From: Pycnococcus provasolii
Lineage: Eukaryota; Chlorophyta; Pseudoscourfieldiophyceae; Pseudoscourfieldiales
NCBI GenBank assembly: GCA_049487715.1
Contig: CP150571.1
Location: 124,001-188,000 of the forward strand
Length of the DNA stretch: 64,000 nt
Direction of reading: 5' to 3'
Shown here: positions 7,994-21,013 of the stretch, piece by piece
Numbering within the stretch: position 1 is the first letter of the stretch
Layout: each line of letters starts with the position of its first letter
Made by a program: the position numbers and the translations under genes
The notes under the pieces: model-generated
The model's database searches: none
What the model saw: only the letters and a program-made list of their open reading frames with translations
What the model was told of the DNA's origin: nothing

Positions 7994-10900
7994 ATGAACT
8001 CGCTCGCGTCGTTAGTGCGCCGGCGAGGCGACGATAATGCCAACGAAGGACGCATTGGCGCATCCTCGCTCGCGGCACACACCACGACGCCGTTGCCAGG
8101 CGACTTTGTCAGCGGCCGAGGCGGAGATGTGCCCTCGTCAAGACGGAGAAGCGGTTCGGCAGCAAGGTGGCAGGACTCGAGCGCGACAAAGGGATACGTG
8201 CCCGGCGACGCGAGAGAGCCGCTCGACTCCATGTCGCAGTACAAACACGTTCCTGCAGGCGCGACGTGGAGAGGAGAGGTGGTGGTCGACAACCGAGTTC
8301 GCGCCGCGAGCCTAGCTGACGACGCGGACGTCGAGCACGACATCAACATACGCGCCAACGCGAGAATAGCCAACGCAAGAGGCGCGCCACCGGCCAGGGG
8401 CGCTATGCTACCGGGAAAACTCAGTCGTGCGATGGAAGCGCACCTCAACCAGGCGCTCGAGAACGAGGAGGCTGATGCCGAAAGCGTCATCTCAAGCACG
8501 ACCGTGAGACAAAACCTCAAGCCGAAGACGCAGGTGGTGTCCATTGCCGTGCAGACGCAGAGCGGAATGCTCGCGCAAAGCGGACTCACTCGAAATACCG
8601 ACGGCCTCTACAGGACGCCAACACCACTGGGAGACCAAAAAGGTGTTTCGCTTGGGATGGCGCTGGATGTTAAGCCGTTCGACCCGTCACAATACGAGCC
8701 GAGACCCATCCTGTGGGCGCCGAAAGCCGTGAACGGTTTCAGCCGTAAACTCGTCGGCCGAGTTGCCGAGGCTGAGCGCGAGGCGATCATTGCAAAGTAC
8801 GACGCGGAGTTCTACAAGATGCGTGGCGGTGGTGGCGGTGGAATCATGAGATCTGCCTCCAAGGTTCCACGCGTCAGCGACACCAGCGTTGGCACGAAAG
8901 ATGGCGCGAAAGACGGCTCCAGGGATGCAGGCGGCGGTGCGATGGACGGACGGATGTCGCCGGGCGTCGGTGCGATGGACGGACGGATGTCGGCGGACGG
9001 CGTCGACAAGCGCGACTACGAACTTCTGATGATGGAAAAGAACGAGATTCTCGGCTTCATCACGCGGCTCTTCACCGATGAGCAGAAGCTCCATGACTAC
9101 GAGATGTCTCTCAGGGATAAGCTGTCGGAAGCGAACTTGGTGTACTCCGACTACTCCGCCGCCCTCGAAGCATGCGAAATCGCGCTCGCGCACCTGTGCG
9201 AGCACATCCACGTTCCCACGTGCGCCGCCTTGCTCCTTCCTTCCACATTTCCGTGGATTGAGATGAGCGAATCCCGGCAAAGCTTCGAACACCTCACATG
9301 CGTCGCGGCGGCCGTGCACACCGTGCAGGGCAAAGGTGGTGGCAAGATACGATCTGCAAGTCAAGCGCAGAGCGGCGGCCCGGCCCTTGAGGAGGGCATG
9401 CCACTGACACCACGTGCTCCGAAGGCGCAGGAAGGGCAGGCGCTTCAAGTGCTTGGCGCGAGCTCGATGCGGACAAATGAAACTCGTTATGCTCCATCTA
9501 GTGCTGTGTGGACGTCGTGGGACATGAACGTTGACGTGCCGACGCCTTGCTTTGAAATGGAAGAGGCTGAAATTGCGACGCGTCTGATGCATGATCGCCT
9601 GGGACGCGCCGCTAGACCTGTTAGAATGCCCTCAATGGCCTTGCCCGTGTTTGAGGTGACCAAGCCGCCAAAGGACGCGTTCCGGAACTCTAGAGGCCCA
9701 AAGGATGTGCAGAAGGTGTGCGACAAACATTTCTTTGATTTTCGCGCGCGCCGCCGCCGTGCTTCCCATGTTGCTCTTGGTGAACACTTTCCAGAGGAAC
9801 AACTGAGAAAAGATGCAACTTTCGCAAGCTCTGATCCGCCGCAGATGGGCGTGATTACAGTCCACAACTTTGAAGATCACAATGCGCTGAATTGTGGATA
9901 TGTCGAAGAACTTGGTGCGATGACGGGACGCGTGGTTGGCGAGGTCCTGAGCATTCACATGGCATCGAGCAGGAAGTTGGTGGATACTTTTGAGCACACG
10001 GAAAAAGATTTTGTGAGCGAGAACGCGGAGGTTGCGCATTTGATCGAAGCGGAGGCCTTGATCCAAGCAGATCTTGCAAAGCTGGTCGCCATGCTCGAAT
10101 CGAGTGGCTTCAAGAGAAACCTCAATGAGCTGTTGAGGTATACCAAACCATCTGCCGCTGTCGTGGAGGTTGTGTTGGCAATGCTCACTCTTGGCGACAT
10201 AAGCCTGATCGTACCTGATGCATCGGCGCACTTCAAGAGACAGCAATCTGTGCGCCCAAAACAGAAAAAGAAGTCGTCAACGGAAGAAGGTGTGTACACA
10301 ACGCCTCGCGGTAAACATGTTTCGTATGGTGTATCAGGTTACCGCGGCTTTTTACTCGACGCGCTTTTCATGGCATCACACGTGGATAAGAATCTTGGGA
10401 ATAGTGAGATTGTTGGCTCCGCCTGGGAGATTTTGCGCAAGCAGCCAACCATGCAAGTTGTGGAGCTGGTCCACGTATTAAAACATGCGAACCATACCCG
10501 CGATGACGACGACGGCAAGTACATCGATCGCTTGCACAGATGCTGCGGGCGCATTTTAGCCTCTATTGGCATGGAGAAGGTGAAACGCTCAAGTTCGGCG
10601 CTCGTACTGATTTATGAATGGTGTCGTGGTGTGATGTTGCTGCGTAAGGTATTCAAAGAGCGCATACATGCGGAAGCGAAGGAGCGCGAAGACTTTCAAG
10701 AAAAGCAGCGCAAGGAGGCACATGCGGCGGCAACCGGCGTACCTCTGGACGAGGAGAAAGGTGCCGGCAGAATGGATCCAACTGAAGAGGCGAAACTGCT
10801 CGTGGCGGAAATGCTAGGAAAGCCGCCTCCACCTCCTAGTAGCAAAGCTCGTGGCGGCACACGGCAAGCAGAACAGGTTCCACCTATCGACACCACCACC

Positions 10901-11047
10901 AGCAAGAAGAAGCTGAAAAGACGCCCGAGCAGTCGAGAGAAGGCGAAAGATGTTGAACAACTCAAGTCGGCTAGCCGGGAACCTCACACACCACGAGTCA
11001 GTAGCTACGGTGGCGCTTCTTCTCGCTCCCAGTACTCTGATGCGTGA
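7994..11047 (+). CDS. Large conserved-looking protein of unknown function
   Basis: About 1017 residues from the ATG at 7994; the 24 upstream bases of open frame lack an ATG. I do not recognise the family. Visible features are a basic, disordered N-terminus (~1-180) and a Gly/Asp/Arg linker with two copies of an 11-residue repeat around GAMDGRMS (bases ~8935-8999). An alpha-helical, probably coiled segment begins DKRDYELLMMEKNEIL (~345-400). A central block has many conserved-looking Trp/Phe/His residues. A helical C-terminal third is rich in Leu/Val with a Lys/Glu coiled tail (KERIHAEAKEREDFQEKQRK) and a disordered basic end. Codon use matches its neighbours. Size and layout suit a cytoskeletal or flagellar scaffold, but that is a guess. 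Confidence 0.75.
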   Translation: MNSLASLVRRRGDDNANEGRIGASSLAAHTTTPLPGDFVSGRGGDVPSSRRRSGSAARWQDSSATKGYVPGDAREPLDSMSQYKHVPAGATWRGEVVVDNRVRAASLADDADVEHDINIRANARIANARGAPPARGAMLPGKLSRAMEAHLNQALENEEADAESVISSTTVRQNLKPKTQVVSIAVQTQSGMLAQSGLTRNTDGLYRTPTPLGDQKGVSLGMALDVKPFDPSQYEPRPILWAPKAVNGFSRKLVGRVAEAEREAIIAKYDAEFYKMRGGGGGGIMRSASKVPRVSDTSVGTKDGAKDGSRDAGGGAMDGRMSPGVGAMDGRMSADGVDKRDYELLMMEKNEILGFITRLFTDEQKLHDYEMSLRDKLSEANLVYSDYSAALEACEIALAHLCEHIHVPTCAALLLPSTFPWIEMSESRQSFEHLTCVAAAVHTVQGKGGGKIRSASQAQSGGPALEEGMPLTPRAPKAQEGQALQVLGASSMRTNETRYAPSSAVWTSWDMNVDVPTPCFEMEEAEIATRLMHDRLGRAARPVRMPSMALPVFEVTKPPKDAFRNSRGPKDVQKVCDKHFFDFRARRRRASHVALGEHFPEEQLRKDATFASSDPPQMGVITVHNFEDHNALNCGYVEELGAMTGRVVGEVLSIHMASSRKLVDTFEHTEKDFVSENAEVAHLIEAEALIQADLAKLVAMLESSGFKRNLNELLRYTKPSAAVVEVVLAMLTLGDISLIVPDASAHFKRQQSVRPKQKKKSSTEEGVYTTPRGKHVSYGVSGYRGFLLDALFMASHVDKNLGNSEIVGSAWEILRKQPTMQVVELVHVLKHANHTRDDDDGKYIDRLHRCCGRILASIGMEKVKRSSSALVLIYEWCRGVMLLRKVFKERIHAEAKEREDFQEKQRKEAHAAATGVPLDEEKGAGRMDPTEEAKLLVAEMLGKPPPPPSSKARGGTRQAEQVPPIDTTTSKKKLKRRPSSREKAKDVEQLKSASREPHTPRVSSYGGASSRSQYSDA

Positions 11048-11204
11048 TTGCGTAATTCATTGTTCTCGAAGTAACGACCATTTCATTCTTCCTCGAGTTG
11101 CACGACCGGAACGACCCTGACGACAACGACGACAACAAGCAAGCGCAAGCACCGCTAAGTGGGCTGGATGGACGCCGTCCCCCACGCCTCCCCCCCCTTC
11201 CAAA

Positions 11205-11340
11205 AAAAAAAAAATTTTTTTAAAAAAATTTTTTGCCTCCCCCGCCTTGGGTGTGGGTGGGGCGGGTTGGGATGAGGGTCCCCCCCCGGTGTTTTTTTTT
11301 TTTGGGGGGGGGGGGGAGAAAAAAAAAAAAAAAAAAAAAT

Positions 11341-11379
<39 letters not shown>
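11205..11379. repeat. Homopolymer block (poly-A, poly-T, poly-G)
   Basis: Runs of A, T, C and G up to about 35 bases, arranged as A-runs followed by T-runs, lie between two genes. They would fold into strong hairpins. Run lengths like these are also typical of assembly or base-calling error, so the exact sequence should not be trusted. Confidence 0.85.
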
Positions 11380-11382
<3 letters not shown>

Positions 11383-11414
11383 CAATACTCAATACTCTTT
11401 TACATGCTCTTTTC

Positions 11415-14018
<2,604 letters not shown>

Positions 14019-16079
14019 ATGGCGACGTCGACGTCACGTCTTTCTCGTGCCCCTCTTGGTGCTCGTCGTCTTGATGCCCGTCGTCCCTTGTCTACCCGCT
14101 GTCAAGCGTCGTCCACCTCCTCCTCCTCCCGAGGGGTTCAGTCGAAGGATGTGAACTCGTCGTCGTCGGCAAGTGAACTTGCGTTCATGTCCGTCGACGG
14201 GACCAACAACCTGCCCGCGAACCAGATGGCGAACAACGCGCCCGCAGCCGCGACGTGGACGGACAGGTTCGGTGACGCGCCGCGAAAGGGAAGCGACGTG
14301 CTCGTTCAGGCGCTCGAAAGGGAGGGTGTTAACACGCTCTTCGCTTACCCGGGAGGCGCGTCGATGGAAATCCACCAGGCGCTCACGCGCAGCGACTCCA
14401 TACGAAACATCCTGTGCCGTCACGAGCAAGGGGAGGTGTTCGCCGCCGAAGGGTACGCCAAAACAACCGGAAACGTCGGCGTGTGCATCGCCACCTCCGG
14501 ACCGGGGGCAACCAACCTCGTCACCGGGCTCGCCGATGCCATGCTCGACAGCGTGCCCATGGTTGCCATCACAGGGCAGGTGCCACGCCGCATGATTGGA
14601 ACGGACGCGTTCCAGGAAACGCCTATCGTCGAAATCAGCAGGCCCATCACCAAGCACAACTACCTCGTCATGCGCGTCGAGGACATCCCGCGCATCATCC
14701 GAGAGGCGTTCTTCCTTGCAAGCTCCGGACGCCCGGGTCCCGTGCTCGTCGACATCCCGAAGGACATCCAGCAGACGATGACCGTGCCGACGTGGGACGT
14801 GCCGCTGCAGCTGCGCGGCTACTTCAGGCGGCAGCCCGCGCCGCCGACGCGCGCGGACGCCGAGGCGATCCTCGACGCTATCGAGCAGGCAAAGGCGCCG
14901 GTGATGTACGTTGGTGGAGGGTGCGTCGACTGCGGGGCTGAGGTGACGAAGTTCGCCAAGGCGCTCGGCATTCCCGTCGTGCAGACTCTCATGGGCCTGG
15001 GTTCGTATCCCCTCACCGACGAAGAACTCAGCCTCGGCATGCTTGGCATGCACGGCACCGTGTACGCCAACTACGCCGTCGATCAGGCTGATCTGCTGCT
15101 GGCGTTCGGCGTGCGCTTCGACGACCGCGTCACCGGCAAGCTCGAGGCGTTTGCGAATCGCGCGACGATTGTGCACGTCGACGTCGACCCTGCGGAGATC
15201 AGCAAGAACAAGTACGCGCACGTGCCTGTATGCGCCGAGGTTGGCCAGACGCTGCGTTTGATGAACCAGATGCTCGACTCCAACTTCAAGCACCTCAAGC
15301 GTGAGGCTGCGGAAGCGGATGGCCGCGGCTATGGCGACTGGCGAGAAGATGTCGCCGAGAAGAAGAAGGATTTCCCCATGCAGTACCCTGAGCCGAAGGA
15401 GGAGGAGATTTATCCCCAGTGGGCAATCGAGCAGGTGTGGGAGGCGACGAACGGCAACGCCGTGGTGTCCACGGGAGTCGGGCAGCACCAGATGTTCGCG
15501 GCGCAGTACTACAAGTTCAACGCGCCGCGGAAGTGGCTTACGTCTGGAGGTCTCGGCTCGATGGGATTCGGTCTGCCGGCGGCGCTTGGAGCGCAGGCGG
15601 CGCTTCAGGACATGGGCTTGGCGGACAGCGTGCCCGTGATTGACTTTGACGGCGACGGCAGCTTCGTGATGAACTGCCAGGAGCTCGCCACCGTGTGCGT
15701 GGAGAAGCTTCCCGTGAAGATGGTGATTTTGAACAACCAGCACCTTGGCATGGTCGTGCAGTGGGAGGACCGCTTCTACGAGAAGAACAGAGCGCATACA
15801 TACCTTGGGAAGAGCGAAAGTGCCTGGCACGACACGGCAAACCCCGACGACATCTATCCGGACATGGTGATGATGGCTAAGTCGTTTGGCGTGCCCGCGC
15901 GACGCGTGTTCAAGCGCAGCGAGATGCGCGAGGCGATTGACGAGATGCTCGCAACCGACGGTCCGTTTCTGCTTGACGTAATGGTTCCTCACATCGCTCA
16001 CGTGCTGCCGATGATTCCGGGAGGAGGCTCATACAAGGACTCCATCACCGACGGCGACGGTAACACGAGGTTTGAATGA
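14019..16079 (+). CDS. Acetolactate (acetohydroxyacid) synthase, catalytic subunit, plastid-targeted
   Basis: This is the first common enzyme of branched-chain amino-acid synthesis. It condenses two pyruvates, or pyruvate and 2-oxobutyrate, using thiamine diphosphate, FAD and Mg2+. The 686-residue protein starts with a ~70-residue Ser/Arg-rich transit peptide ([17 protein letters not shown]). The N-terminal ThDP domain follows, with [18 protein letters not shown] and the catalytic glutamate in [29 protein letters not shown] and [18 protein letters not shown] form the GDG...NN ThDP/Mg motif and the active-site Trp. [16 protein letters not shown] and [10 protein letters not shown] match conserved loops of plant-type AHAS; the loop near the C-terminus has Gly where many land plants have Ser or Ala. 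The ATG at 14019 sits in GCCATGG context. The large antisense frame (14034-16001) is a codon-bias shadow. Confidence 0.97.
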   Translation: MATSTSRLSRAPLGARRLDARRPLSTRCQASSTSSSSRGVQSKDVNSSSSASELAFMSVDGTNNLPANQMANNAPAAATWTDRFGDAPRKGSDVLVQALEREGVNTLFAYPGGASMEIHQALTRSDSIRNILCRHEQGEVFAAEGYAKTTGNVGVCIATSGPGATNLVTGLADAMLDSVPMVAITGQVPRRMIGTDAFQETPIVEISRPITKHNYLVMRVEDIPRIIREAFFLASSGRPGPVLVDIPKDIQQTMTVPTWDVPLQLRGYFRRQPAPPTRADAEAILDAIEQAKAPVMYVGGGCVDCGAEVTKFAKALGIPVVQTLMGLGSYPLTDEELSLGMLGMHGTVYANYAVDQADLLLAFGVRFDDRVTGKLEAFANRATIVHVDVDPAEISKNKYAHVPVCAEVGQTLRLMNQMLDSNFKHLKREAAEADGRGYGDWREDVAEKKKDFPMQYPEPKEEEIYPQWAIEQVWEATNGNAVVSTGVGQHQMFAAQYYKFNAPRKWLTSGGLGSMGFGLPAALGAQAALQDMGLADSVPVIDFDGDGSFVMNCQELATVCVEKLPVKMVILNNQHLGMVVQWEDRFYEKNRAHTYLGKSESAWHDTANPDDIYPDMVMMAKSFGVPARRVFKRSEMREAIDEMLATDGPFLLDVMVPHIAHVLPMIPGGGSYKDSITDGDGNTRFE

Positions 16080-16162
16080 AGTAAAAAACCTTTTCGTTTG
16101 AACGGCTAGTAACAAGAAATAATACGAGCGGTTTTTTCCTCGTCTTCCTTCGATTTAACAAG

Positions 16163-17182
16163 TCAGGTTACAACCATCATCAACCTCTCCTTGAGCTTCG
16201 GCGATATTACCGGCCCAGGAAGACTGCACAAGATCTTCCATGCCACGCGAAAGGCAGCGGGTGCGTTGACAATCACAAGTTGCCGCACCCGAACCGGCAT
16301 GGCGCCTGAGATAGATCGCAGTATCGCAACCATGCTCGGACGAGCGTTGACGTACATCTTAACCGTCATCGGCGGGTGCGACTGATCTGAGATGATGACG
16401 ACGCCATTCTTCTGCGTGAGGTGATTTGCGGCGATGGTGTGATTATTTTTCTGTGAACACCACTCGAAGTTGTCAGATTCGTCGTCGTCGTCACCGTCGT
16501 CGTCGTCATCATCATCTTCCTCCAAAACAAAGTCCATGATGACGTGAAACGCGTTGATCAGCGCAGAAGTGTCGTGGTTCCCGGCATTGAGCAAGGCTGG
16601 CTGAGCAAAAATCACGCGTCTACCTTCGGAATCACGCAGGGGCACAACGTCAGCGTTTTCGTTGAGATCTTCATCGCTGTCAGCCACGGTGTTGGGGGAG
16701 GAGGAAGAAGTGCCACAATTGTTCCTGCCAAACATCCGCGCAATCGTACGCGCGTCGACGGCAGAAGATGTAGTCGATTCCACATCAAAAAGCGTGTAAA
16801 GAGCATTGCGAAGATCTTGTTTGTTTCCACTATACGCACGACGACGATTGGTGGATGACGATGACGACGACGCTCGCCTCATCACTGGAAGGCGAATCGC
16901 ACGCTGACGAATGATTTCAACAACTGTTTTATTTAGTGTGTTAGGTTGTTAGTGATTGTATTTTTATATGTGTTTTGGTGGCTAGTGCCGGTAGACTTAC
17001 CCTGTGCATCTGTCGTCGAGCTTTTTATGCCAGGTAGGCCGTTAGCATCGCGCACTCGCCAGTACGAGTCAATCAGCCTCGCAGCTTTGTTGACGTCCCC
17101 CTTCGTGCACCTCAGAAACCGACTCAAAAATGCCGGCTGAAGTTCGTACTGACGTCGCGTCACACCTTCTCCTCCGCGTTGT

Positions 17183-17216
<34 letters not shown>

Positions 17217-17277
17217 AGTGTGCGTGACGCAAGTGGCCGAGCTCATCGAGCAGCGCACGAAACTCGTTGTCGGCCAT
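16163..17277 (-). CDS. CRAL-TRIO (Sec14-like) domain protein, two exons
   Basis: Exon 1 is 17277-17001 and exon 2 is 16923-16163, giving 345 residues. Exon 1 holds a poly-Gln stretch and the CRAL-TRIO N-terminal helix (FLSRFLRCTKGDVNKAARLI...YWRVRDA). Exon 2 holds a disordered acidic insert (poly-Asp), the strand VVIISDQSHPP and the domain end (VRQLVIVNAPAAFRVAWKIL and PVISPKLKERL). The frame is continuous across the splice: DAQ joins VVEIIRQRAIRL. Such proteins bind and transfer phosphoinositides or other small lipids between membranes. The domain is shorter in the middle than yeast Sec14 and carries the acidic insert, so ligand and location are unknown. The start is the ATG at 17277 (MADNEFRALL); an upstream GTG in frame is unlikely. 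Confidence 0.85.
16924..17000 (-). other. Spliceosomal intron, 77 nt
   Basis: On the minus strand it begins GTAAGT and ends ACAG, with CTAACAACCTAACAC-like branch candidates some 35-50 bases before the acceptor. It interrupts codon phase 1, and its removal restores one CRAL-TRIO reading frame. Confidence 0.85.
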
Positions 17278-17414
17278 GATTTGTGACCGTGCGATGTTTG
17301 CGTGCGACTGGCTCACAGGGTTTGTTTGGGGGTTTAGAGAAACTCGGGATTACATCAAATTAAACAACGAAATTGCCAGCCTATCGGCGGCGCTATCATT
17401 CATGCAACTATTAT

Positions 17415-20400
17415 TCACTGGCTGCCAGGCAACAAAACAGGATTGACCACCATATTGCACACAACTTCCTGGAGTGTGTACAGAACAGTCTTGGGCGCCG
17501 TCGAGCTTGACGGCGCACCCTCTTTCGTTGCTACGTTCTTAAGATCGGGATGACTTTGAGGCCACGGCATGGTGCAGGCTTCACGCAAATCATCTGGATA
17601 CGAAGGCAAAGGCACGGTCGTAACCGCGAAGCATCGAGATTCGCCCACGCGACGCTTCATTGCTTCAGCAATCGAGCAGTTCTTCACAATACTGCTCCTG
17701 AGATGAGTACGAATGCAAGCGCAGCTTTCAGGCGGATGCTTTGCGCGCGCCTCTTGGTCCGCCCATCGACTCACGTCGCGGATTGGACAGTACGTGACGC
17801 GGCCAACACCCAAACATGTGGGTAGCGCTGTATCTGCCGCACGAGGCTCACGTGCACGCTCGAATTGGCGATTGCATACCGCCTTTGACGCCACCTCAGC
17901 CGCAGCGACGCGGCGATCTCCAAGAAGATTCTGCTGCAACTCGAGAATGCGACTTACGTTCGTGGGATACCATCCAGCTTCTTCAGGGCTATCCCACACG
18001 AAGACGTGAATATCCTTGATGTGGTTGTGAATCCACTGGTAAAAGAACTCTTCGAGGTAATCGATCGCGCGTGCAACACTCATGCTGGCGTCTTTCGAAG
18101 TCGACGCTCCGAGGGTAATGCTATTCTTGGCTTGATCAATGAGTGTGGACATTCCACCATCGAGTAGCCTCGTGATGGAATGCAAGTAGCGCAGTCGTGT
18201 TGTCACCAAAGATGCCTCGTGCTCATTCATCTGGTAATCTTCGGGGTCGCCATTTCCGGCGGGGCCCAACACGCGCTCCACTGCGGCTGCAAATTCCGAG
18301 GGCGAAATGCGCGCATGATACGAGACCGTATCCAAATTCATCACCTCGGCCGCGGCTTCACTTGCCGCGGCCGCTGCCGCAGCCGCTTTTGCCGACGCAT
18401 TGGCAGCTTTACCCTTTGCGGCGTTGCTCTGCACATTATCAAGAAGGTTCAGGGATGCCATCCACCGGGGCAACTGCACTGCTGTAAACTTCTCGAGGCG
18501 CTTGATATGAGCCTCGTCGATTGCCCGAATCCGAGCGGACAATTCGACATTGATATCAGCACCACGAGAAGTCTCTCCATCGCCTTGGCGTTGCAGGTAA
18601 AGAGTGGACTGCATACGCTGCCGCTCGGAAAATGCAATGCACGTTTCGTGCGAGCTCAAGTTGCAGCGTTTGTAACACTCTCCCAGCTCCTGCACAATCG
18701 GATTGACCCACTTTTGACGAGCCCTCGGCTCCTTGCCCGCGGTAGACGTGGAAATAAACGGCACGTCGTAACCCGCAAGCATCCAGAAGGCACGCTCCTG
18801 GTATGGGCGCCAGAAGCAACGCGTGATGTTTTCGTTCGAGAGAATCCAGTGATGGTTGCTGTAGTGTAGCCAGCTATTCGTCTTTAGATGCTCATTCGCG
18901 GCGCGCATTGCGTCGCAAACCGTGCTGCCTTGTGCAGCCAAAACAGCATTATAGCGGTATGCGGCATAGACTGCGCGCGCCTTGTCGTAGATGCGGCGCC
19001 GATGTGTCGCATCCTTAATGCGCCGAATTGCAGCCTCTGAGACGCCCATTTTAGCGTCAACGAAAGTGAATGCGACGGCGGTGGCAGGGCAATGCGCAGC
19101 CTTGTGCTTCATAGCTGTGGCGGCCGCATGTCGCCTTGGCGGACGGGTCGTAGAAACAGGTTGCCAGTTTTGCGTGGCATGTTTTGATGTTTCGACGTCG
19201 CCCGTTGTTCCGTCTGCTTTGTCACTGGCAGCTGCTGCAACATGAATGGCAGAGGGACCACCTCGAATCCATCGTGCCGCCGTGGCTGCCGTGCCAGACC
19301 CGCCGCGGAGCATCTCGCTGTTGGAGATGAAGTTCTGAAATTCTACGTCGTGCCGTAAGGGGTCTTCTGACTCATCCTGGTCACCTTCGAGGCCTACAAT
19401 GAAAGCCTCGAGGCACTTTGGCTTGAAGCGGTTCTCACCGAGCTCGATTCCGAAAATGGTTTGTCGCCTAAGCACCTGCAGCAGAAGTTGGAGAAGCTCG
19501 ATGTTCGTGAAGAGAGTCGCCTGCTGTCCTGGAGAGAAAAGCCGCACCGTGTCATTCTCCAAGAGTGCCACGAGAATCGCACGTATGTCAGCGGCGGATG
19601 CGTTTGAGTCAATCACCGATCGAAGGCTGAGCACAGGTCCCACGGCGTTCGCCCTGATTTGCTCGCACAGCTTTGCACACTTGGAACTTGGCGCCTGCGC
19701 CATCGCACGCTCGCTCGGCACGTGAACGGTAGGTGCAAATTTGCCATTCACGCGTGTTCTGGGCCTTTTGGAGATGCCTCCCTGAGCCACGTCGCGCGGC
19801 CGTGGTCCTTCACTAGCGGCAGCGGCTGCGGCAGGGGCGACGGATGTGCTAGCACGACTCGCTGCTAGTTTTGTAGATGACCTTGTTGAGTGTCTCTCGT
19901 GCAGCTTTGGCTCTGTCTCCGGAGCAAGCTCCCGCTTGGATCTCCGCCGCCCTGGGATTCCCTTTGTAACAGGTAGCGACGGCTTCTGCGAAGAATGATT
20001 GTGCGCCACTTCGTCTTGCAGGCGCGCACTGTCGCTTGGCGAGCTCTGTCCGCCAGGCGCGGGTTCGTCCTGCGAGGATAGCACAGGTGGCGTTTGTGGC
20101 GGTGGTAGCGCAGGTAAAGGAGGGGACGGCGGCGCTGAGCGTGGCTCAACGACGTCATCTTCTTTCAAGACGAAAGCGATTTTTGACGACGTTCTTAGGC
20201 GTCGCTTTGCCGGCGGCGACTGTGGTTGTGTCTTACCGGCCATGCCGCTCTCCTCTTCTCGAACAGGTATGGTCGACGCTGCCATTCTCAGCGCTTCTGC
20301 CGCTTCTGTCACTGTCGCTTCTGTCAGAGACGGCGACGTACTCTTGACGCCCAGCGCACGCTGCGTATCATCAGGCAGATGCCTGAAGGAGGCTGTCACC

Positions 20401-20798
20401 GGCTTGCCTGCCCATCGTACTGCCGCCGCGGTTTGGGGTTGGGTGTGCCCGTCTTGCGCGTCATCATCTTCGTGCGTGTCCGCATCAGCTTCCTGCCAAG
20501 CGTTGTCCCCGTTGTCCACCGCCGGGCCACCAGAGTCTGCCGCTTTTCTTTTTCTTCCCGAGGCGTTCGTCGTCTGTTGCGTCGTCACCTTGAGAGGCCG
20601 CGCAACCTTCGCCACTCCAGTCGCAACCTCACGGCCCCCCTTAAGGCCGTCCCCCCTTAAGGCCGCTATTGTCTCTGCGCCGTCCTGAATCGCGCCAACA
20701 GGGTCCCCTAACCGTTGTGACCCTAACCGTTGTGGCGGGGGAGGCGAGAACGGGGGAGGCGGCGGCGGCGGCGGAGGCGGGACGAGGCGGGACGCCAT
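17415..20798 (-). CDS. Orphan 1127-residue protein beside the MULE transposon
   Basis: I do not recognise this protein. The N-terminus is a poly-Pro run followed by ~400 residues of disordered, basic, Ser/Pro-rich sequence with putative nuclear localisation signals (GRKRKAAD, GRRRSKRE). The C-terminal ~700 residues look folded. They include an Arg/Lys-rich helix (EAAIRRIKDATHRRRIYDKA), an aromatic block with HYSNHHWILSNENITRCFW, a Trp-rich segment (YQWIHNHIKDIHVFVWD), and several scattered Cys/His. The start codon lies only 54 bases from the left terminal repeat of the transposon, so its promoter was displaced or supplied by the insertion. It could be host DNA-binding machinery or an unrecognised mobile-element cargo gene, but it lies outside the transposon's target duplication. 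Confidence 0.7.
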   Translation of the reverse strand: MASRLVPPPPPPPPPPFSPPPPQRLGSQRLGDPVGAIQDGAETIAALRGDGLKGGREVATGVAKVARPLKVTTQQTTNASGRKRKAADSGGPAVDNGDNAWQEADADTHEDDDAQDGHTQPQTAAAVRWAGKPVTASFRHLPDDTQRALGVKSTSPSLTEATVTEAAEALRMAASTIPVREEESGMAGKTQPQSPPAKRRLRTSSKIAFVLKEDDVVEPRSAPPSPPLPALPPPQTPPVLSSQDEPAPGGQSSPSDSARLQDEVAHNHSSQKPSLPVTKGIPGRRRSKRELAPETEPKLHERHSTRSSTKLAASRASTSVAPAAAAAASEGPRPRDVAQGGISKRPRTRVNGKFAPTVHVPSERAMAQAPSSKCAKLCEQIRANAVGPVLSLRSVIDSNASAADIRAILVALLENDTVRLFSPGQQATLFTNIELLQLLLQVLRRQTIFGIELGENRFKPKCLEAFIVGLEGDQDESEDPLRHDVEFQNFISNSEMLRGGSGTAATAARWIRGGPSAIHVAAAASDKADGTTGDVETSKHATQNWQPVSTTRPPRRHAAATAMKHKAAHCPATAVAFTFVDAKMGVSEAAIRRIKDATHRRRIYDKARAVYAAYRYNAVLAAQGSTVCDAMRAANEHLKTNSWLHYSNHHWILSNENITRCFWRPYQERAFWMLAGYDVPFISTSTAGKEPRARQKWVNPIVQELGECYKRCNLSSHETCIAFSERQRMQSTLYLQRQGDGETSRGADINVELSARIRAIDEAHIKRLEKFTAVQLPRWMASLNLLDNVQSNAAKGKAANASAKAAAAAAAASEAAAEVMNLDTVSYHARISPSEFAAAVERVLGPAGNGDPEDYQMNEHEASLVTTRLRYLHSITRLLDGGMSTLIDQAKNSITLGASTSKDASMSVARAIDYLEEFFYQWIHNHIKDIHVFVWDSPEEAGWYPTNVSRILELQQNLLGDRRVAAAEVASKAVCNRQFERAREPRAADTALPTCLGVGRVTYCPIRDVSRWADQEARAKHPPESCACIRTHLRSSIVKNCSIAEAMKRRVGESRCFAVTTVPLPSYPDDLREACTMPWPQSHPDLKNVATKEGAPSSSTAPKTVLYTLQEVVCNMVVNPVLLPGSQ

Positions 20799-20852
20799 TG
20801 GATGAAGAAGGAAACCTTGATTGATGGGAAAAGAAAAGAAAAGAAAAGAAAA

Positions 20853-20978
20853 GGGAAAATCGCAGTTCTACCCCGACTGAAAAGTCGAAATCCCAGTTCT
20901 ACCCTTTTTTGTCCCAGTTCTACCCTAACTGAAAAAGAAATACCCAGTTTTACCATGATTTGCCCCAGTTCTACCCCG
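20853..20978. repeat. MULE left terminal inverted repeat
   Basis: These 126 bases are the exact reverse complement of 23402-23527. It contains about four CAGTT(C/T)TACC motifs in tandem, interrupted by A-rich spacers. Confidence 0.95.
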
Positions 20979-21013
20979 GCCTCGCCTCAGACGACACTCT
21001 TCCTCTTCCCATT

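Noticed and set aside
14034-16001. 655-codon antisense frame opposite acetolactate synthase
   Set aside because: A codon-bias shadow: the plus strand encodes a complete, unmistakable enzyme, and the antisense product is His/Arg/Val-rich without domains.
16499-16530. CGTCGT-type triplet tract as a CRISPR-like or regulatory repeat
   Set aside because: It is the poly-Asp coding stretch of the CRAL-TRIO gene. No spacer-repeat array exists anywhere in the window.
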